Part shown: piece after piece, positions 17,690 through 26,866 of the stretch
Layout of the letters: each line of letters starts with the position of its first letter
Position numbering within the stretch: position 1 is the first letter of the stretch
DNA from: Hyphomicrobium sulfonivorans
Lineage (GTDB): Bacteria; Pseudomonadota; Alphaproteobacteria; Rhizobiales; Hyphomicrobiaceae
Assembly: GCF_013306565.1 (NCBI RefSeq)
Contig: NZ_PZPO01000001.1
Coordinates: 124,001-188,000, forward strand
Length of the DNA: 64,000 bases
Reading direction: 5' to 3'
Translations under genes and position numbers: made by a program
The notes under the pieces: generated by a model
The model's input: the letters and a program-made list of their open reading frames with translations, nothing else
What the model was told of the DNA's origin: nothing
Database searches by the model: none

Positions 17690-18898
17690 ATGACCGGACC
17701 CACCACGGGCCAATCATGCTGTGTTGTAGGCGCGGGGCCGGCCGGTCTGATGCTTGGCTTTCTGCTCGCGCGCGCCGGTGTCCGCGTAACCGTCATCGAG
17801 AAGCACGCCGATTTCCTGCGCGATTTCCGCGGCGACACTATCCATCCATCGACGCTGGAAGTGATGCACGAACTCGGCTTTCTCGATGAGTTTCTAAAGC
17901 TGCCACATCAGCAGGCTGTGAAACTGCACGCAGAGATCAACGGCCAGCAGGCGACCATCGCCGATTTCTCGCGTCTGCCCACACGCTGCAAATTCATAGC
18001 CTTCATGCCGCAATGGGATTTTCTCAGCTTCCTCGCCGACAAGGCGCGCGCATTCCCCAACTTCGATCTGCGGATGGGCGTGAAGGTCAGCGGGCTCGAC
18101 CGCAGCGCCGGTCGCGTTACCGGCGTGCGCATCATCAATACAAACGGCGATGACGAAACGATCTCTGCGGATCTGGTGATCGGCGCCGATGGGCGCAACT
18201 CATCCGTGCGCCGGGAAGCGGGACTGGAAGTGGAAGACCTTGGCGCATCTGTCGACGTGCTGTGGATGCAGGTTTCGCGTCGGGAAGACGATCCAGCCAA
18301 GGGCATGAGCCACGGCGGCCCCAACCAGGGTTTGATCCTGATTGATCGCGGGCAATTCTGGCAGTGCGGCTATGTCATCCGCAAAGGCGGCTTTGCGGAT
18401 ACGCAGGCCGCCGGTCTGCCTGCGTTGCGTGCCAAGCTCGCCGCCGTCGCTCCGCTGCCCGCCGATCGCTTCGAGGAGATTGCGAGCTGGGATCAGGTGC
18501 ACCTTTTGAACGTGCGCATGGACCGATTGAAGACCTGGTGGATACCGGGCCTGCTGTGCATAGGCGATGCGGCACACGCAATGTCGCCGGTTGGCGGTGT
18601 CGGCGTAAATCTCGCCATTCAGGATGCCATCGCCGCCGCCAATATCCTCGCTGTCCCGCTGCGCACCGGCGCGCTGACCGATGCAGATCTTCGCGCAGTG
18701 CAGAAGCGCCGCGACTTTCCAACCAAGGCAACGCAAAAAGTGCAACTGATGATGCGCAGCCGGCGCAAACCCGGCGATGAGAGCAAAAGCACCGGTCCAC
18801 CGGCGTTTCTGCGCGCAATCGGTCGCTCCCGCCTGTTGCCGCATTTGACCGGACGGCTGATCGGTCTAGGCTTCCGCCCCGAACACATCAAAACCTGA
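17690..18898 (+). CDS. FAD-dependent aromatic-ring-type monooxygenase
   Basis: Flavoprotein of 402 aa in the PHBH/UbiH-like class A monooxygenase family. The dinucleotide-binding motif VVGAGPAGLMLGFLLARAGV starts at about residue 10, the DG motif is VIGADGRNSSVRR, and the second FAD motif is CIGDAAHAMSPVGGVGVNLAIQDA. The ATG at 17690 follows AAGGGAA; in-frame ATGs at 17633 and 17648 would add sequence not typical of the family. Substrate is unknown. A Zur-like site lies 175 bp upstream, so zinc control is possible but unproven. The next gene starts 12 bp downstream. Confidence 0.88.
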   Translation: MTGPTTGQSCCVVGAGPAGLMLGFLLARAGVRVTVIEKHADFLRDFRGDTIHPSTLEVMHELGFLDEFLKLPHQQAVKLHAEINGQQATIADFSRLPTRCKFIAFMPQWDFLSFLADKARAFPNFDLRMGVKVSGLDRSAGRVTGVRIINTNGDDETISADLVIGADGRNSSVRREAGLEVEDLGASVDVLWMQVSRREDDPAKGMSHGGPNQGLILIDRGQFWQCGYVIRKGGFADTQAAGLPALRAKLAAVAPLPADRFEEIASWDQVHLLNVRMDRLKTWWIPGLLCIGDAAHAMSPVGGVGVNLAIQDAIAAANILAVPLRTGALTDADLRAVQKRRDFPTKATQKVQLMMRSRRKPGDESKSTGPPAFLRAIGRSRLLPHLTGRLIGLGFRPEHIKT

Positions 18899-18910
18899 TC
18901 AGGCACCCGC

Positions 18911-19264
18911 TTGCGCACGCTTTATCTATTGCTTGGAATGTTCTTCGTCGCGCTCGGCTTCATCGGTGCGGTGCTGCCGGTGCTGCCGACAACCCCTTTT
19001 CTTATCGTCGCGGCGGCATGCTTTGCCAGGTCATCGCCGCGACTCGAAGCGTGGCTCCTCAACAACCCAACCTTCGGCCCGCTGCTGCGCGACTGGCGCG
19101 CGCGCGGCGCAATACCGTGGCGCGCCAAGATCATGGCACTAGCGGGCTGCGCGTTCGGCTATGTCGTTTTCTTTATCGGCAGTGAGCCCACCCTGTTGCC
19201 CGCACTCGCAGTTGCGCTGCTGATGGCAACGGGCCTGATCTACGTTTTTTCCAGACCCTCCTGA
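18911..19264 (+). CDS. YbaN family membrane protein (DUF454)
   Basis: Small inner-membrane protein of 117 aa. The motif GFIGAVLPVLPTTPFLIVAAACFARSS (GAVLPVLPTTPF, then CFARSSPRLEAWL) is diagnostic for DUF454/YbaN. The start is a TTG at 18911, chosen because family members begin with a short MRxLY-like stretch before the first helix; the next ATG (18938) would remove it. It follows the monooxygenase by 12 bp and is probably co-transcribed. Function is unknown. Confidence 0.85.
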   Translation: MRTLYLLLGMFFVALGFIGAVLPVLPTTPFLIVAAACFARSSPRLEAWLLNNPTFGPLLRDWRARGAIPWRAKIMALAGCAFGYVVFFIGSEPTLLPALAVALLMATGLIYVFSRPS

Positions 19265-19315
19265 TCCTCCTGACCCTGCACTCAGCCATCCATCGCCTTC
19301 CGATACAGCTGCATG

Positions 19316-19374
19316 TTGCAATAATGTCGTACAGCGCTGCATTTTCATTACCACAACAGTAAACATTATTGTGA
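19316..19374. promoter_or_regulatory. Interrupted inverted repeat before the TonB receptor
   Basis: TTGCAATAATGT (19316-19327) and ACATTATTGTGA (19363-19374) are inverted copies matching at 10 of 12 positions, 35 bp apart and 54 bp before the receptor start. They may be half-sites for an iron-responsive regulator. They do not match the standard Fur, Irr or RirA sites well. Confidence 0.35.
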
Positions 19375-19428
19375 CCACCGCCTTATGCATGCAACTTTCA
19401 CCGCGTTTGCGTAGCGGGAGTTGTAGTA

Positions 19429-21795
19429 GTGAGCGTACTTTGGCGTACAGTGTGCGCTGCAGCCGTTGTGGTTGCGGCGAATGCAGGGTCTTTTGCGTGG
19501 GCGCAGGATGCGGAAGTTCCGCTACCGCCGGTCGAAGTAACGACTTCGCCACAATCCAAAACCCCCAAGAAATCGGCAGCTAAAAAGAAGCCGAAAACCC
19601 AGGTCTCCGCACCCAGCACTGTTGCCGCTCCGCCACCGGTGGCGCCCATCACGGCCAGCGGTGCATCGCCACTGCCGCCGTCTGATGCGGGCTCTGTCAC
19701 CGCTTCGGGCAACGCGGTCAACGCCGCCGCTGAAAACGCAGCCACGGCCCGTGCTCAGGCGCCTAACGGCGTCATGATCATGGAAGGCGCGCAACTGCAG
19801 CAGTACAGCCATCTCAGCATCGGCGATGTAATGCGGCGCTTGCCCGGCGTGACGTTCCCAGGCGTGAACAGATCGCGCGACATCAAACTGCGCGGTATCG
19901 ACAAGGCCTACACGCAGGTGCTGCTCGACGGCCGCCCACTACTTGACGGCGACACCAGCCGCAACATGGAAGTGGACCGCATTCCCGCTTCGTTTATCGA
20001 GCGCATCGAAATTACGCGTACGCCGCTGGCCAACATGGAATCCCAGGGCGCCGCCGGCACGGTGAACATCATCACGCGCCGCTCATTCGGTCCATCGGGC
20101 GGTCAGCTGACCCTCGGCGCCGGACGCATGCCCAACAACGGCTCTCCGGGCGAGATCAACGCCTGGCAGGGCGGCGAAGCTGGTGCGGTACGCTATTTTA
20201 TTGCTGGCGGTTATCAGCGTCGTCTGGTGCAGGAAAGCTCCAGCGAGCTTTCATACAGCACCAACGGTACCACACCGGACCGCGGACAGTTCTCGCCCCA
20301 GCACCGCAAGTTCGACGAATATACCTTCCTGTCGCGCTTCGAATGGGACATCAATCCGGCCAATACGATCATCGTCGCGCCGAGCTATATGAAGACAACC
20401 GAGCAGCGTGAACAGAACGCCTACCGCCTAGACAAAAATCAGAAGTACGTTGACCGCGACACCAAGGAATCGCGTGAGCGTATCCGCGAAGCTTATGGCG
20501 TCGCCACCGAATGGCTGCATGATTTCGGCAATGCCACCAACGCGCGAACCTATTTCGAATACCAGCGCGGCCGTGAAGACACCTCACGCCATACCGTTCG
20601 GACCGAATTCAACAGCAACGGCACGATAAAAAGCGGACCGACAGTGCAACCGCCGCGCTTCGTCCCGATCGACGTTGAACGCATCGCTGCCGGCAGCGCA
20701 ATCAAGTCGCGCATTGGCCAGCACACAGTTGAAGCCGGCGTTGGCTGGGCGCAGCGTATGCACGACGAAAACGCAATCATCGGCTTCGTGCCTGCTGCGG
20801 TGCCAGAGCGCACCTATCAGGTGACCGAGGATATTTATCACGCGTACATCAGCGACAGCTTCTCGCTGTTCGGCAACGACCTCCTGACGGTCGGCCTGCG
20901 CATGGAACACAGCATTACCGAGACCATCAACGATCAGCGTCTCCAAAACGATGTTTCCGCAACGGACTTCAATCCATCGCTGAGCTATCGTCTTTCCGCT
21001 GCGGAAAACCTCGACTTCCGTCTCGGCATCGCACGCACACTGCGCCGCCCCGATCTCAGCGAATTGACGCCAACTGTTGTTCTTGAAGACGGAACTTTTG
21101 TTTCGCCGGATAAGCGCGGCAACCCCGACACTACGCCCGAAAAGATCTGGGGTCTGGACGTCGGCACGGACTATTACTTTTTTGGGCGCAACGGCTTGCT
21201 GGCGGCAAACTTCTTCGCGCGCTCATTTGAGGACAAGATCGAAAACGCAGTCGAATTCGACGCAACGACCAATCGCTGGATGCAAACTCCCCGTAACGCC
21301 GGCGATGGACACCTCTACGGCGCCGAATTGGAAGCGCGGCTGCCCATGGCATTTATTGGCCTCACCGATCTGACGCTTTGGGGCAACGCAACGGCGATGA
21401 AGTCGGAGCTTACCGACAGCGTCACCGGACAAACCCGGCGCTTCGCCAACCAGCCCGGTCTGTTGACCAACATCGGCGTCGACTATTACGTGCCGATGTG
21501 GGCCACGACATTCGGCCTCGGCTATAATCGCACCTACGCCTACGATCAGGATATTCTGCAGACCAACGGCAACTATCAGCACACGAGCTTCTCGGCTCTG
21601 GATCGCCTCGATGCATCGGCGCGCATCTCGCTCGAAGAAAATGTTGTGCTGAGCGTCACCGCCAGCAACCTGCTGCGGGCCGACGATATCCGCACGGTCA
21701 CGACCCGCAACGGTGCCGGTGCCATCACGGCGCTCACCACCAGCCGCGAACCTTCGCCGTCGGTGTTCTACAGCCGCCTGTCGCTGGGCTGGTAA
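19429..21795 (+). CDS. TonB-dependent receptor, probably ferric siderophore uptake
   Basis: Outer-membrane receptor of 788 aa. A signal peptide covers residues 1-25 (ends SFAWA). It is followed by a Lys/Pro-rich linker (KTPKKSAAKKKPKTQ), a plug domain (GDVMRRLPGVTFPG, IKLRGIDKAYTQVLLDGRPL, GAAGTVNIITRRS) and a beta-barrel ending FYSRLSLGW with the C-terminal aromatic residue. The GTG start has GGGAG upstream. It converges on a DUF3649-PepSY-DUF3325 operon, a set that usually accompanies siderophore receptors, so I infer an iron substrate. A cobalamin role is less likely because btuB is elsewhere with its own riboswitch. Confidence 0.88.
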   Translation: MSVLWRTVCAAAVVVAANAGSFAWAQDAEVPLPPVEVTTSPQSKTPKKSAAKKKPKTQVSAPSTVAAPPPVAPITASGASPLPPSDAGSVTASGNAVNAAAENAATARAQAPNGVMIMEGAQLQQYSHLSIGDVMRRLPGVTFPGVNRSRDIKLRGIDKAYTQVLLDGRPLLDGDTSRNMEVDRIPASFIERIEITRTPLANMESQGAAGTVNIITRRSFGPSGGQLTLGAGRMPNNGSPGEINAWQGGEAGAVRYFIAGGYQRRLVQESSSELSYSTNGTTPDRGQFSPQHRKFDEYTFLSRFEWDINPANTIIVAPSYMKTTEQREQNAYRLDKNQKYVDRDTKESRERIREAYGVATEWLHDFGNATNARTYFEYQRGREDTSRHTVRTEFNSNGTIKSGPTVQPPRFVPIDVERIAAGSAIKSRIGQHTVEAGVGWAQRMHDENAIIGFVPAAVPERTYQVTEDIYHAYISDSFSLFGNDLLTVGLRMEHSITETINDQRLQNDVSATDFNPSLSYRLSAAENLDFRLGIARTLRRPDLSELTPTVVLEDGTFVSPDKRGNPDTTPEKIWGLDVGTDYYFFGRNGLLAANFFARSFEDKIENAVEFDATTNRWMQTPRNAGDGHLYGAELEARLPMAFIGLTDLTLWGNATAMKSELTDSVTGQTRRFANQPGLLTNIGVDYYVPMWATTFGLGYNRTYAYDQDILQTNGNYQHTSFSALDRLDASARISLEENVVLSVTASNLLRADDIRTVTTRNGAGAITALTTSREPSPSVFYSRLSLGW

Positions 21796-21830
21796 TTACG
21801 CCAGCTAACAAGCCGGGCAGCATATAAACG

Positions 21831-21869
21831 AAAAGCCCCGCTGCGGATTGAAACCGCAGCGGGGCTTTT
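21831..21869. terminator. Bidirectional rho-independent terminator
   Basis: A perfect 16-bp stem (AAAAGCCCCGCTGCGG with its complement) and a 7-base loop. The stem base is A-rich on one side and T-rich on the other, so it can end both the receptor and the convergent operon. Confidence 0.9.
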
Positions 21870-21940
21870 GCTTTTCAAAACGCCGACGAAGGGACAGCGC
21901 CCAGAGAGCCGGCTCACGCGTGCGAATAAATCACGCTCAG

Positions 21941-22264
21941 TTAGAGCCCCAACGCAGCGCCACCCGCGATAGCTGCAAGCGACAAGAACCACCAGAAGCC
22001 GCCGGGCGCCAACGACAGCACGCCAACCACGGCGATGCCCGACGTGGCAGCCACCAGAATCCAGGCCACAATGCCTTCATCAATTGGCCAGATGGAAAGG
22101 CAGACCCACAGTGACGCCAGCAGCGCCAGCGTTCCGAAGATGCGCAGCAGCCAGGACGGAATTCTTGTGGCGACCACGTGCGGAATGTCGCGTTTGCGAT
22201 GCGTCTGCGATGCCGCCAGTCCGGAGAGCCCGCAATAGGCCAAGCAAAATGCTGCAGCGATCAT
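21941..22264 (-). CDS. DUF3325 family membrane protein
   Basis: Protein of 107 aa with three predicted helices (about 1-18, 37-56 and 64-105). The length, helix pattern and position after a PepSY gene match DUF3325, a small partner in iron-uptake loci. The start overlaps the PepSY stop (ATGA). It is the last gene of a three-gene operon. Confidence 0.75.
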   Translation of the reverse strand: MIAAAFCLAYCGLSGLAASQTHRKRDIPHVVATRIPSWLLRIFGTLALLASLWVCLSIWPIDEGIVAWILVAATSGIAVVGVLSLAPGGFWWFLSLAAIAGGAALGL

Positions 22265-23889
22265 GTCAGCGCCTCCACGTTCCGGCGCTGAAAAGTACTC
22301 TCGGCTGCCGCCGATATGTTGCCCAGCTTGATCGCGGCTGCGGCTGCGCCAACACCCATTGCAACCACCACCAGCTCGACGCTGAACCGCTGCCAGTCAC
22401 CATCGGCTGCATAGGTGCCAGCCCATTGCCGCATCGTCATCCAGTTCAGCACGGGCAGAGAACAGGCCATCAGAGCTGCCAGTCCGAGTTGCTCGCGCCA
22501 CGCCATCGCAGCACCCCGCAGATAGGCATGCAGAAGCGCCGCCACCCAGACAACAAAGAAGATGCGGATCTCAAACATCGCCCGCTCTTCCAGCCCGACA
22601 GCAAGCACCCGGTTGGCCCAGAGATAGGAAATTGACGCCAGCGCAAGCCCCGCGATGACAGCAACATTGATGCGTCCCACCGCCAGCCACCACAGCCTGT
22701 CCGCCCGCGACGCGCGATCAATGCGCGCTGAGCGCTTGACGGTGAACATAACCAGACCGGTCGCCATCGTTCCCGCGCCAACGAGGCCAAGCACAAAATA
22801 TAGCCAATGCATGGCGTAACCGCCGAACCAGGCCAGATGCAGCCCGACCACAAATGACTGGAGCCGCTCCGCGGGCAATGGCGCCGCCAGTGGCTGCACG
22901 ATGTCTCCGCTGGCGCCATCGAACGCAACGCGGCCTGCATCGCGCACGATGCCAACATCGCGCGAGCCGCGCACCTCGACGACACTCGCGCCGCCTTTCG
23001 ATGGCGTTATGCGGATGCTGGCCATCTCGCTGCGCGGCATCGCGGCTTCTGCTTTCTCAACGAAGGTGCTGAGCGGCAGCATTGCACCGGCTTCGCGCTT
23101 GCCGCCACCGCCCCCCTGCGCCGATTGCGACATCGACTGCCGAAATGCCGCCTGATCGCCATCGAACAGCGCCGACACGCCCGCGGGCATATACAGGAAG
23201 TAGAAGTAGGCCAGCCCGGTGAAGCCGATGACGAACAGGAACGGAAGCGCGAAGACACCTAACGCCGTGTGCCCATCCAGCCATGCGCGCGGATACGCCG
23301 ATCGCGACCTGAACACAAACAGCTCGCGGAAAATGCGCTTGTGAATGATGACGCCGCTGATCAAGACTGCCAGCATCATGGCAGTGGCGAGCCCAACGAT
23401 CCAGAAGCCGATTTCATTGCTGCGCCTATCGATGTTCAGACGGTAATGCAGCGCCCGGAAAAACTGCGCGCCCATCGTGTCGCGCGGTTCAAACTGCACA
23501 CCTGTGAGCGGATCCATCGCATAGGTTTTGATGTCTCCCCGGCCGCCGAATGAAATGCGCAGATCCGGATTGCGGGTATCGGGAAAGCGCACCATGGCAC
23601 GCGCATCGGATTGCCCCTTATCCGCCCAGAATGCTTCAGCGGTTTGCAGCGTTCGTGGTGTTGCGCCCAGTTCGGAGTGGCTTGGTACGCTGACTTCGGG
23701 CTGCATCCAAAGCGTGATTTCCGGCGCAAACACAGTGAGGCTGCCGGTGAAGAAAATCACAAACAGCAGCCAGCCGGCTGTCAGCCCAAACCACGTATGC
23801 AGGCGCGTCAGCGAGGCGGTGGCGTTGAAGGGTTTCGATTGCTCTGCAGACGCTGCCGCAGCAACGCCGGCACCTTGATCGTTGCTCAC
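22261..23889 (-). CDS. PepSY-associated membrane protein, probable ferric-siderophore reductase
   Basis: Inner-membrane protein of about 542 aa with PepSY-associated helices. The first helix region has LTRLHTWFGLTAGWLLFVIFFTGS; a periplasmic domain follows, then FRALHYRLN and WLDGHTALGVFALPFLFVIGFTGLAYF, then VGLHLAWFGGYAMHWLYFVLGLVGAG. Conserved histidines in the helices could bind haem. Family members reduce ferric siderophores at the membrane (for example FsrB/FoxB-like; general knowledge). Two GTG codons stand in tandem: 23889 overlaps the upstream stop (GTGA) and is preferred, 23892 is the alternative. It is coupled to its neighbours on both sides. Confidence 0.88.
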   Translation of the reverse strand: MSNDQGAGVAAAASAEQSKPFNATASLTRLHTWFGLTAGWLLFVIFFTGSLTVFAPEITLWMQPEVSVPSHSELGATPRTLQTAEAFWADKGQSDARAMVRFPDTRNPDLRISFGGRGDIKTYAMDPLTGVQFEPRDTMGAQFFRALHYRLNIDRRSNEIGFWIVGLATAMMLAVLISGVIIHKRIFRELFVFRSRSAYPRAWLDGHTALGVFALPFLFVIGFTGLAYFYFLYMPAGVSALFDGDQAAFRQSMSQSAQGGGGGKREAGAMLPLSTFVEKAEAAMPRSEMASIRITPSKGGASVVEVRGSRDVGIVRDAGRVAFDGASGDIVQPLAAPLPAERLQSFVVGLHLAWFGGYAMHWLYFVLGLVGAGTMATGLVMFTVKRSARIDRASRADRLWWLAVGRINVAVIAGLALASISYLWANRVLAVGLEERAMFEIRIFFVVWVAALLHAYLRGAAMAWREQLGLAALMACSLPVLNWMTMRQWAGTYAADGDWQRFSVELVVVAMGVGAAAAAIKLGNISAAAESTFQRRNVEALT

Positions 23890-24188
23890 CACAGCGCGCC
23901 CCCGCTAACGATGGGAAGAAAGCCAGCGGCGCAGACAACTGCGAACGTCACGAACACTCTTGTCGTGCGCGGACACGCAAACGCCCACACCATCAGCACC
24001 GGATAAACCAGCAAGCCCAGCAGCGATGTGACGATGACGGCTTCTGAATCCGCAAGCGGTATGATCTTCGCCAGCCAATAGGCCAGCACCCACGTCACCG
24101 CATATCCACCGGCGATTGCGAGCACCGCCCGCATAGCGATAGCCACGCCGCGATCCGCACGATCAGCCGTGTTCGGCCCCGTAACCAT
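23886..24188 (-). CDS. DUF3649 family membrane protein
   Basis: Protein of 100 aa with three predicted helices; LAIAGGYAVTWVLAYWLAKIIPL and DSEAVIVTSLLGLLVYPVLMVWAFA fit DUF3649, a family found at the head of PepSY/DUF3325 iron operons. ATG 24188 is preferred over the longer frame to 24317. It is the first gene of the operon. Confidence 0.75.
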   Translation of the reverse strand: MVTGPNTADRADRGVAIAMRAVLAIAGGYAVTWVLAYWLAKIIPLADSEAVIVTSLLGLLVYPVLMVWAFACPRTTRVFVTFAVVCAAGFLPIVSGGALW

Positions 24189-24529
24189 TACTGGCCTGCC
24201 CCCATCATTATCCCCCAGCCATCCTGCCAGTTGGGGGCATCGTGCCAGACGGGCGCACGGACCGCCACCCGAAGCATCCCCGCAGGCATAACCGCCGCAG
24301 CGCCGCATCGCCATCATCGCGTGCCCACCGCGCTGTGAGTAAGCCGCGGCACCACCCCGGAAGCATCTGCGATAAGCGGTCGCTGATGTCGGGCTGCCCG
24401 CGCGGGCGTTTTTGGCATTTTCAGCTATTTTCCGCGCATTTTGCAGATAGGCAGGCCGGTTTGGCGGACGGTTCCATGTCCTCTGTGGGAAAGGTGACCG
24501 AACTGTCTCGGATTAGTCGTACGACGCGC
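24189..24529. other. Intergenic region before the iron operon and tRNA-Phe
   Basis: No credible gene. It must hold the promoter of the DUF3649 operon, but I see no clear Fur, Irr or RirA site. Open frames here lack ribosome sites and similarity. Confidence 0.5.
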
Positions 24530-24558
24530 TAGACATCCGCCAATGTCATCACTATAAG
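24530..24558 (+). promoter_or_regulatory. Sigma-70-type promoter of tRNA-Phe
   Basis: TAGACA (24530-24535) and TATAAG (24553-24558) are 17 bp apart, each matching five of six consensus bases. The tRNA begins 40 bases after the -10 box. Confidence 0.65.
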
Positions 24559-24597
24559 GGCCGAACTTCGGTGCTGGCTCTTGCCCCCCGATGCAAT

Positions 24598-24673
24598 GCC
24601 CAGGTAGCTCAGTTGGTAGAGCACGTGACTGAAAATCACGGTGTCGCTGGTTCGATTCCGGCCCTGGGCACCA
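24598..24673 (+). tRNA. tRNA-Phe (anticodon GAA)
   Basis: Complete 76-nt cloverleaf: acceptor stem GCCCAGG/CCTGGGC, D-arm GCTC...GAGC, anticodon loop CTGAAAA with GAA, T-arm GCTGGTTCGATTCCGGC, discriminator A and an encoded CCA end. Confidence 0.97.
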
Positions 24674-24844
24674 TTTAATCAAGCCTTTAGATCCAGACAA
24701 TTCGAGAGCGGATGCACCATTCCATCCCGCTCTGGCCTTGGCGTGACATTTTTTGGGTCCGGCTAGCCATGGCTCACTGTCGCCGCCTCGCCCCAGCCCA
24801 TTCCGGGGCATGACGCTTAGCTATCGGCGGCGCGCGCTACCGGA

Positions 24845-25090
24845 TCACTCCTGATCGCTTTCGGGGCCGCCGATAGAAGGGCGCAGGGCGCGCTCCAGGT
24901 CTTCGTCGCCGTCTTCGTCGGCATCCTGCTGACCGCCAGCGATCACGTAGCCGCCGCCCAGCCAGCGGCCCAGGTCGACATCGCGGCAACGGCGGGAGCA
25001 GAACGGGCGATATGCGGTGTCGGTGGGCTCGGCGCAAATCGGGCACCGGCGGCCGGAGGCTGGTTTAGAGCCTGTTTCCTGATCAGCCAT
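24845..25090 (-). CDS. yacG: DNA gyrase inhibitor YacG
   Basis: Small zinc protein of 81 aa. The four-cysteine zinc motif CPIC (residues 16-19) and FCSRRC (30-35), followed by RDVDLGRWLGGGYVI, is the YacG signature. YacG binds GyrB and inhibits gyrase in E. coli. The C-terminal acidic tail (DADEDGDEDLE) is longer than the core. It follows maf by 35 bp on the same strand, the normal alphaproteobacterial order. Confidence 0.93.
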   Translation of the reverse strand: MADQETGSKPASGRRCPICAEPTDTAYRPFCSRRCRDVDLGRWLGGGYVIAGGQQDADEDGDEDLERALRPSIGGPESDQE

Positions 25091-25125
25091 AGCTTCTCAA
25101 AACTCCTGACAAAAAAGGTACGCGG

Positions 25126-25872
25126 TCAGGTGGGATCGAGTTCCGCCGCACGCACCCAGGCGAAATGGATCGGGAACCCTTCGGCGGCCAGCATCTGCAC
25201 CACTTCGGTCAGCGGCAGCCCAACAACGCTGGAATAGGAACCGACGATTTTCTGGACGAACGAACCGGCCAGCCCCTGAATTGCATAGCCACCGGCCTTA
25301 TCGCGCCACTCTCGCGAGGCGATATAGGCTTCGATCTCTTCGCGCGTGAGATGTTTGAAGCGCACCCGCGTGTCGACGATCTTCTGCTTCATACGATCGT
25401 CCGGCGTGATCAGGCAGACACTGGTCAGTACCCGATGGGCGCGGCCGGAGAGAAGCTGCAGACAATTTGCTGCTTCCTCGATGTTTGATGGCTTCATCAG
25501 AATGCGCCGCCCCACCGCCACTACGGTGTCAGCTGCCAGGACATAGGCCGAGGCGATGTCCTTGTCGTTGGCGATCTGATCGCGGGCGGTTTCCGCCTTG
25601 GCGCGGGCAATGCGGGCTGCGTAGCCGCGTGGCATCTCGGTTCGGCGCGCCGACTCATCGATTGACGAGGGCCGCAGCGCATCCGGCTCGATCCCGACCT
25701 GCGACAGCAGCATGAGACGGCGCGGACTGGCGCTGGCAAGCACCAGCCGGGGACGCGCGGCCTCATCAGACTTATTGGCGCTCCGTTCCCGCGCCAGCTC
25801 CCGCCGCAGCGTATCGCGGCGCGGATGATCGGTTCGGCTGAGCGCGCTCAGAAATGCGGCCTTGGCAGACAT
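25126..25872 (-). CDS. maf: Maf-family nucleotide pyrophosphatase
   Basis: House-cleaning nucleoside triphosphate pyrophosphatase of about 248 aa. Motifs: RLVLASASPRRLMLL, the catalytic YVLAADTVVAVGRRILMKP and GGYAIQGLAGSFVQKIVGSYSSVVGLPL. The N-terminus carries about 40 extra residues before the usual start of the fold. ATG 25872 follows AAGGTG; the longer frame to 25962 is unsupported, and a start nearer the SASPRR motif is possible. It precedes yacG. Usually infA lies just upstream of maf in Hyphomicrobiales; here the next gene is a divergent Crp-like regulator. Confidence 0.9.
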   Translation of the reverse strand: MSAKAAFLSALSRTDHPRRDTLRRELARERSANKSDEAARPRLVLASASPRRLMLLSQVGIEPDALRPSSIDESARRTEMPRGYAARIARAKAETARDQIANDKDIASAYVLAADTVVAVGRRILMKPSNIEEAANCLQLLSGRAHRVLTSVCLITPDDRMKQKIVDTRVRFKHLTREEIEAYIASREWRDKAGGYAIQGLAGSFVQKIVGSYSSVVGLPLTEVVQMLAAEGFPIHFAWVRAAELDPT

Positions 25873-26167
25873 CGCAGGCGTCACCTTGAGAGGAAAACAT
25901 AAGAACCCGTGGCGGTCCGCCATCGCACGGGGCGGATCACCGCCATGCAGGCAAAACCCCAACCCGGCCTGGTCACAACGGCCGGAGTGCTTTTACAAAG
26001 CTCAACGACATTGCAAAGGCATAGGCCGAAAAGCAAGGGGCTTCACCTTTTGCACGTCACGTGCGGGCAAATTGGGATGCTGCCACAGTTTCATGGTGAT
26101 ACGTTACCGCGCTGCAATACCATCGCCACAAACCGCCATATTTTTTCAAACGGGATTGCCTCGGAAC

Positions 26168-26866
26168 ATGCTTTCCAGAAGTGCTATCACCGAATTTCTC
26201 GCCCAAACGCCGCTTTTCGGCCCCATGGATGAGGCCATCCGGCACACCATTGCCGGCGAGATGCGCGCCATCAGTTTTAATGTCGGACAAACCATCTTCG
26301 GGCGCGGCGATCCGGGCACCGAGATGTATCTGGTTGTATCGGGCCGCGTGCGGATCTCGATACTCAGCCCCGAAGGCCGCGAGCTTTCGTTTGCCCATGC
26401 CAGCACCGGAGCCGTATTCGGCGAGATCGCGATGCTGGATGGCGGCCTGCGCACCGCCGATGCGACAGCGGTTGATGCGGTGAGCGTGCTATGCCTTTCC
26501 AAACCAGCTTTCAAACGCCTGCTTGAAACGCATCCGCGCGTGGCCGAAGCCGTGATCCGGTTTCTGTGCGGCCGCATCCGCGACGCTGATCAGCAGCTTG
26601 AAGCCATTGCGCTCTATCCCATCGAGGGGCGGCTTGCGCGCTTCTTTCTGGCCACCGCCAAGGCAGCGGCGCCGGACGACACCGACGCGCAGATCACCAT
26701 CGACATCAGCATGTCACAAAGCGAACTTGCACTGCTTGTCGGCGCCAGCCGCCCAAAGGTGAATGCTGCCCTTGCGCTGCTGGAAGCAAGCGGCGCAATC
26801 GTTCGCAATGGGACGCGCATCACTTGCAGCATCAGCGAACTTGAGGACATCGCCGGGACCGCATGA
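26168..26866 (+). CDS. Crp/Fnr-family cyclic-nucleotide-responsive regulator
   Basis: Transcription factor of 232 aa. The effector domain (about 15-130) has FGEIAMLDGGLRTADATA, the phosphate-binding cassette with Glu and Arg as in true cAMP receptors. The C-terminal helix-turn-helix is MSQSELALLVGASRPKVNAALALLEASG. There is no N-terminal Cys cluster, so it is not an Fnr oxygen sensor. ATG 26168 gives normal family length; the frame remains open upstream to 25862 only by chance. Its stop overlaps the start of an adenylate cyclase gene by 4 bp, which strongly suggests cAMP is its ligand. Confidence 0.92.
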   Translation: MLSRSAITEFLAQTPLFGPMDEAIRHTIAGEMRAISFNVGQTIFGRGDPGTEMYLVVSGRVRISILSPEGRELSFAHASTGAVFGEIAMLDGGLRTADATAVDAVSVLCLSKPAFKRLLETHPRVAEAVIRFLCGRIRDADQQLEAIALYPIEGRLARFFLATAKAAAPDDTDAQITIDISMSQSELALLVGASRPKVNAALALLEASGAIVRNGTRITCSISELEDIAGTA

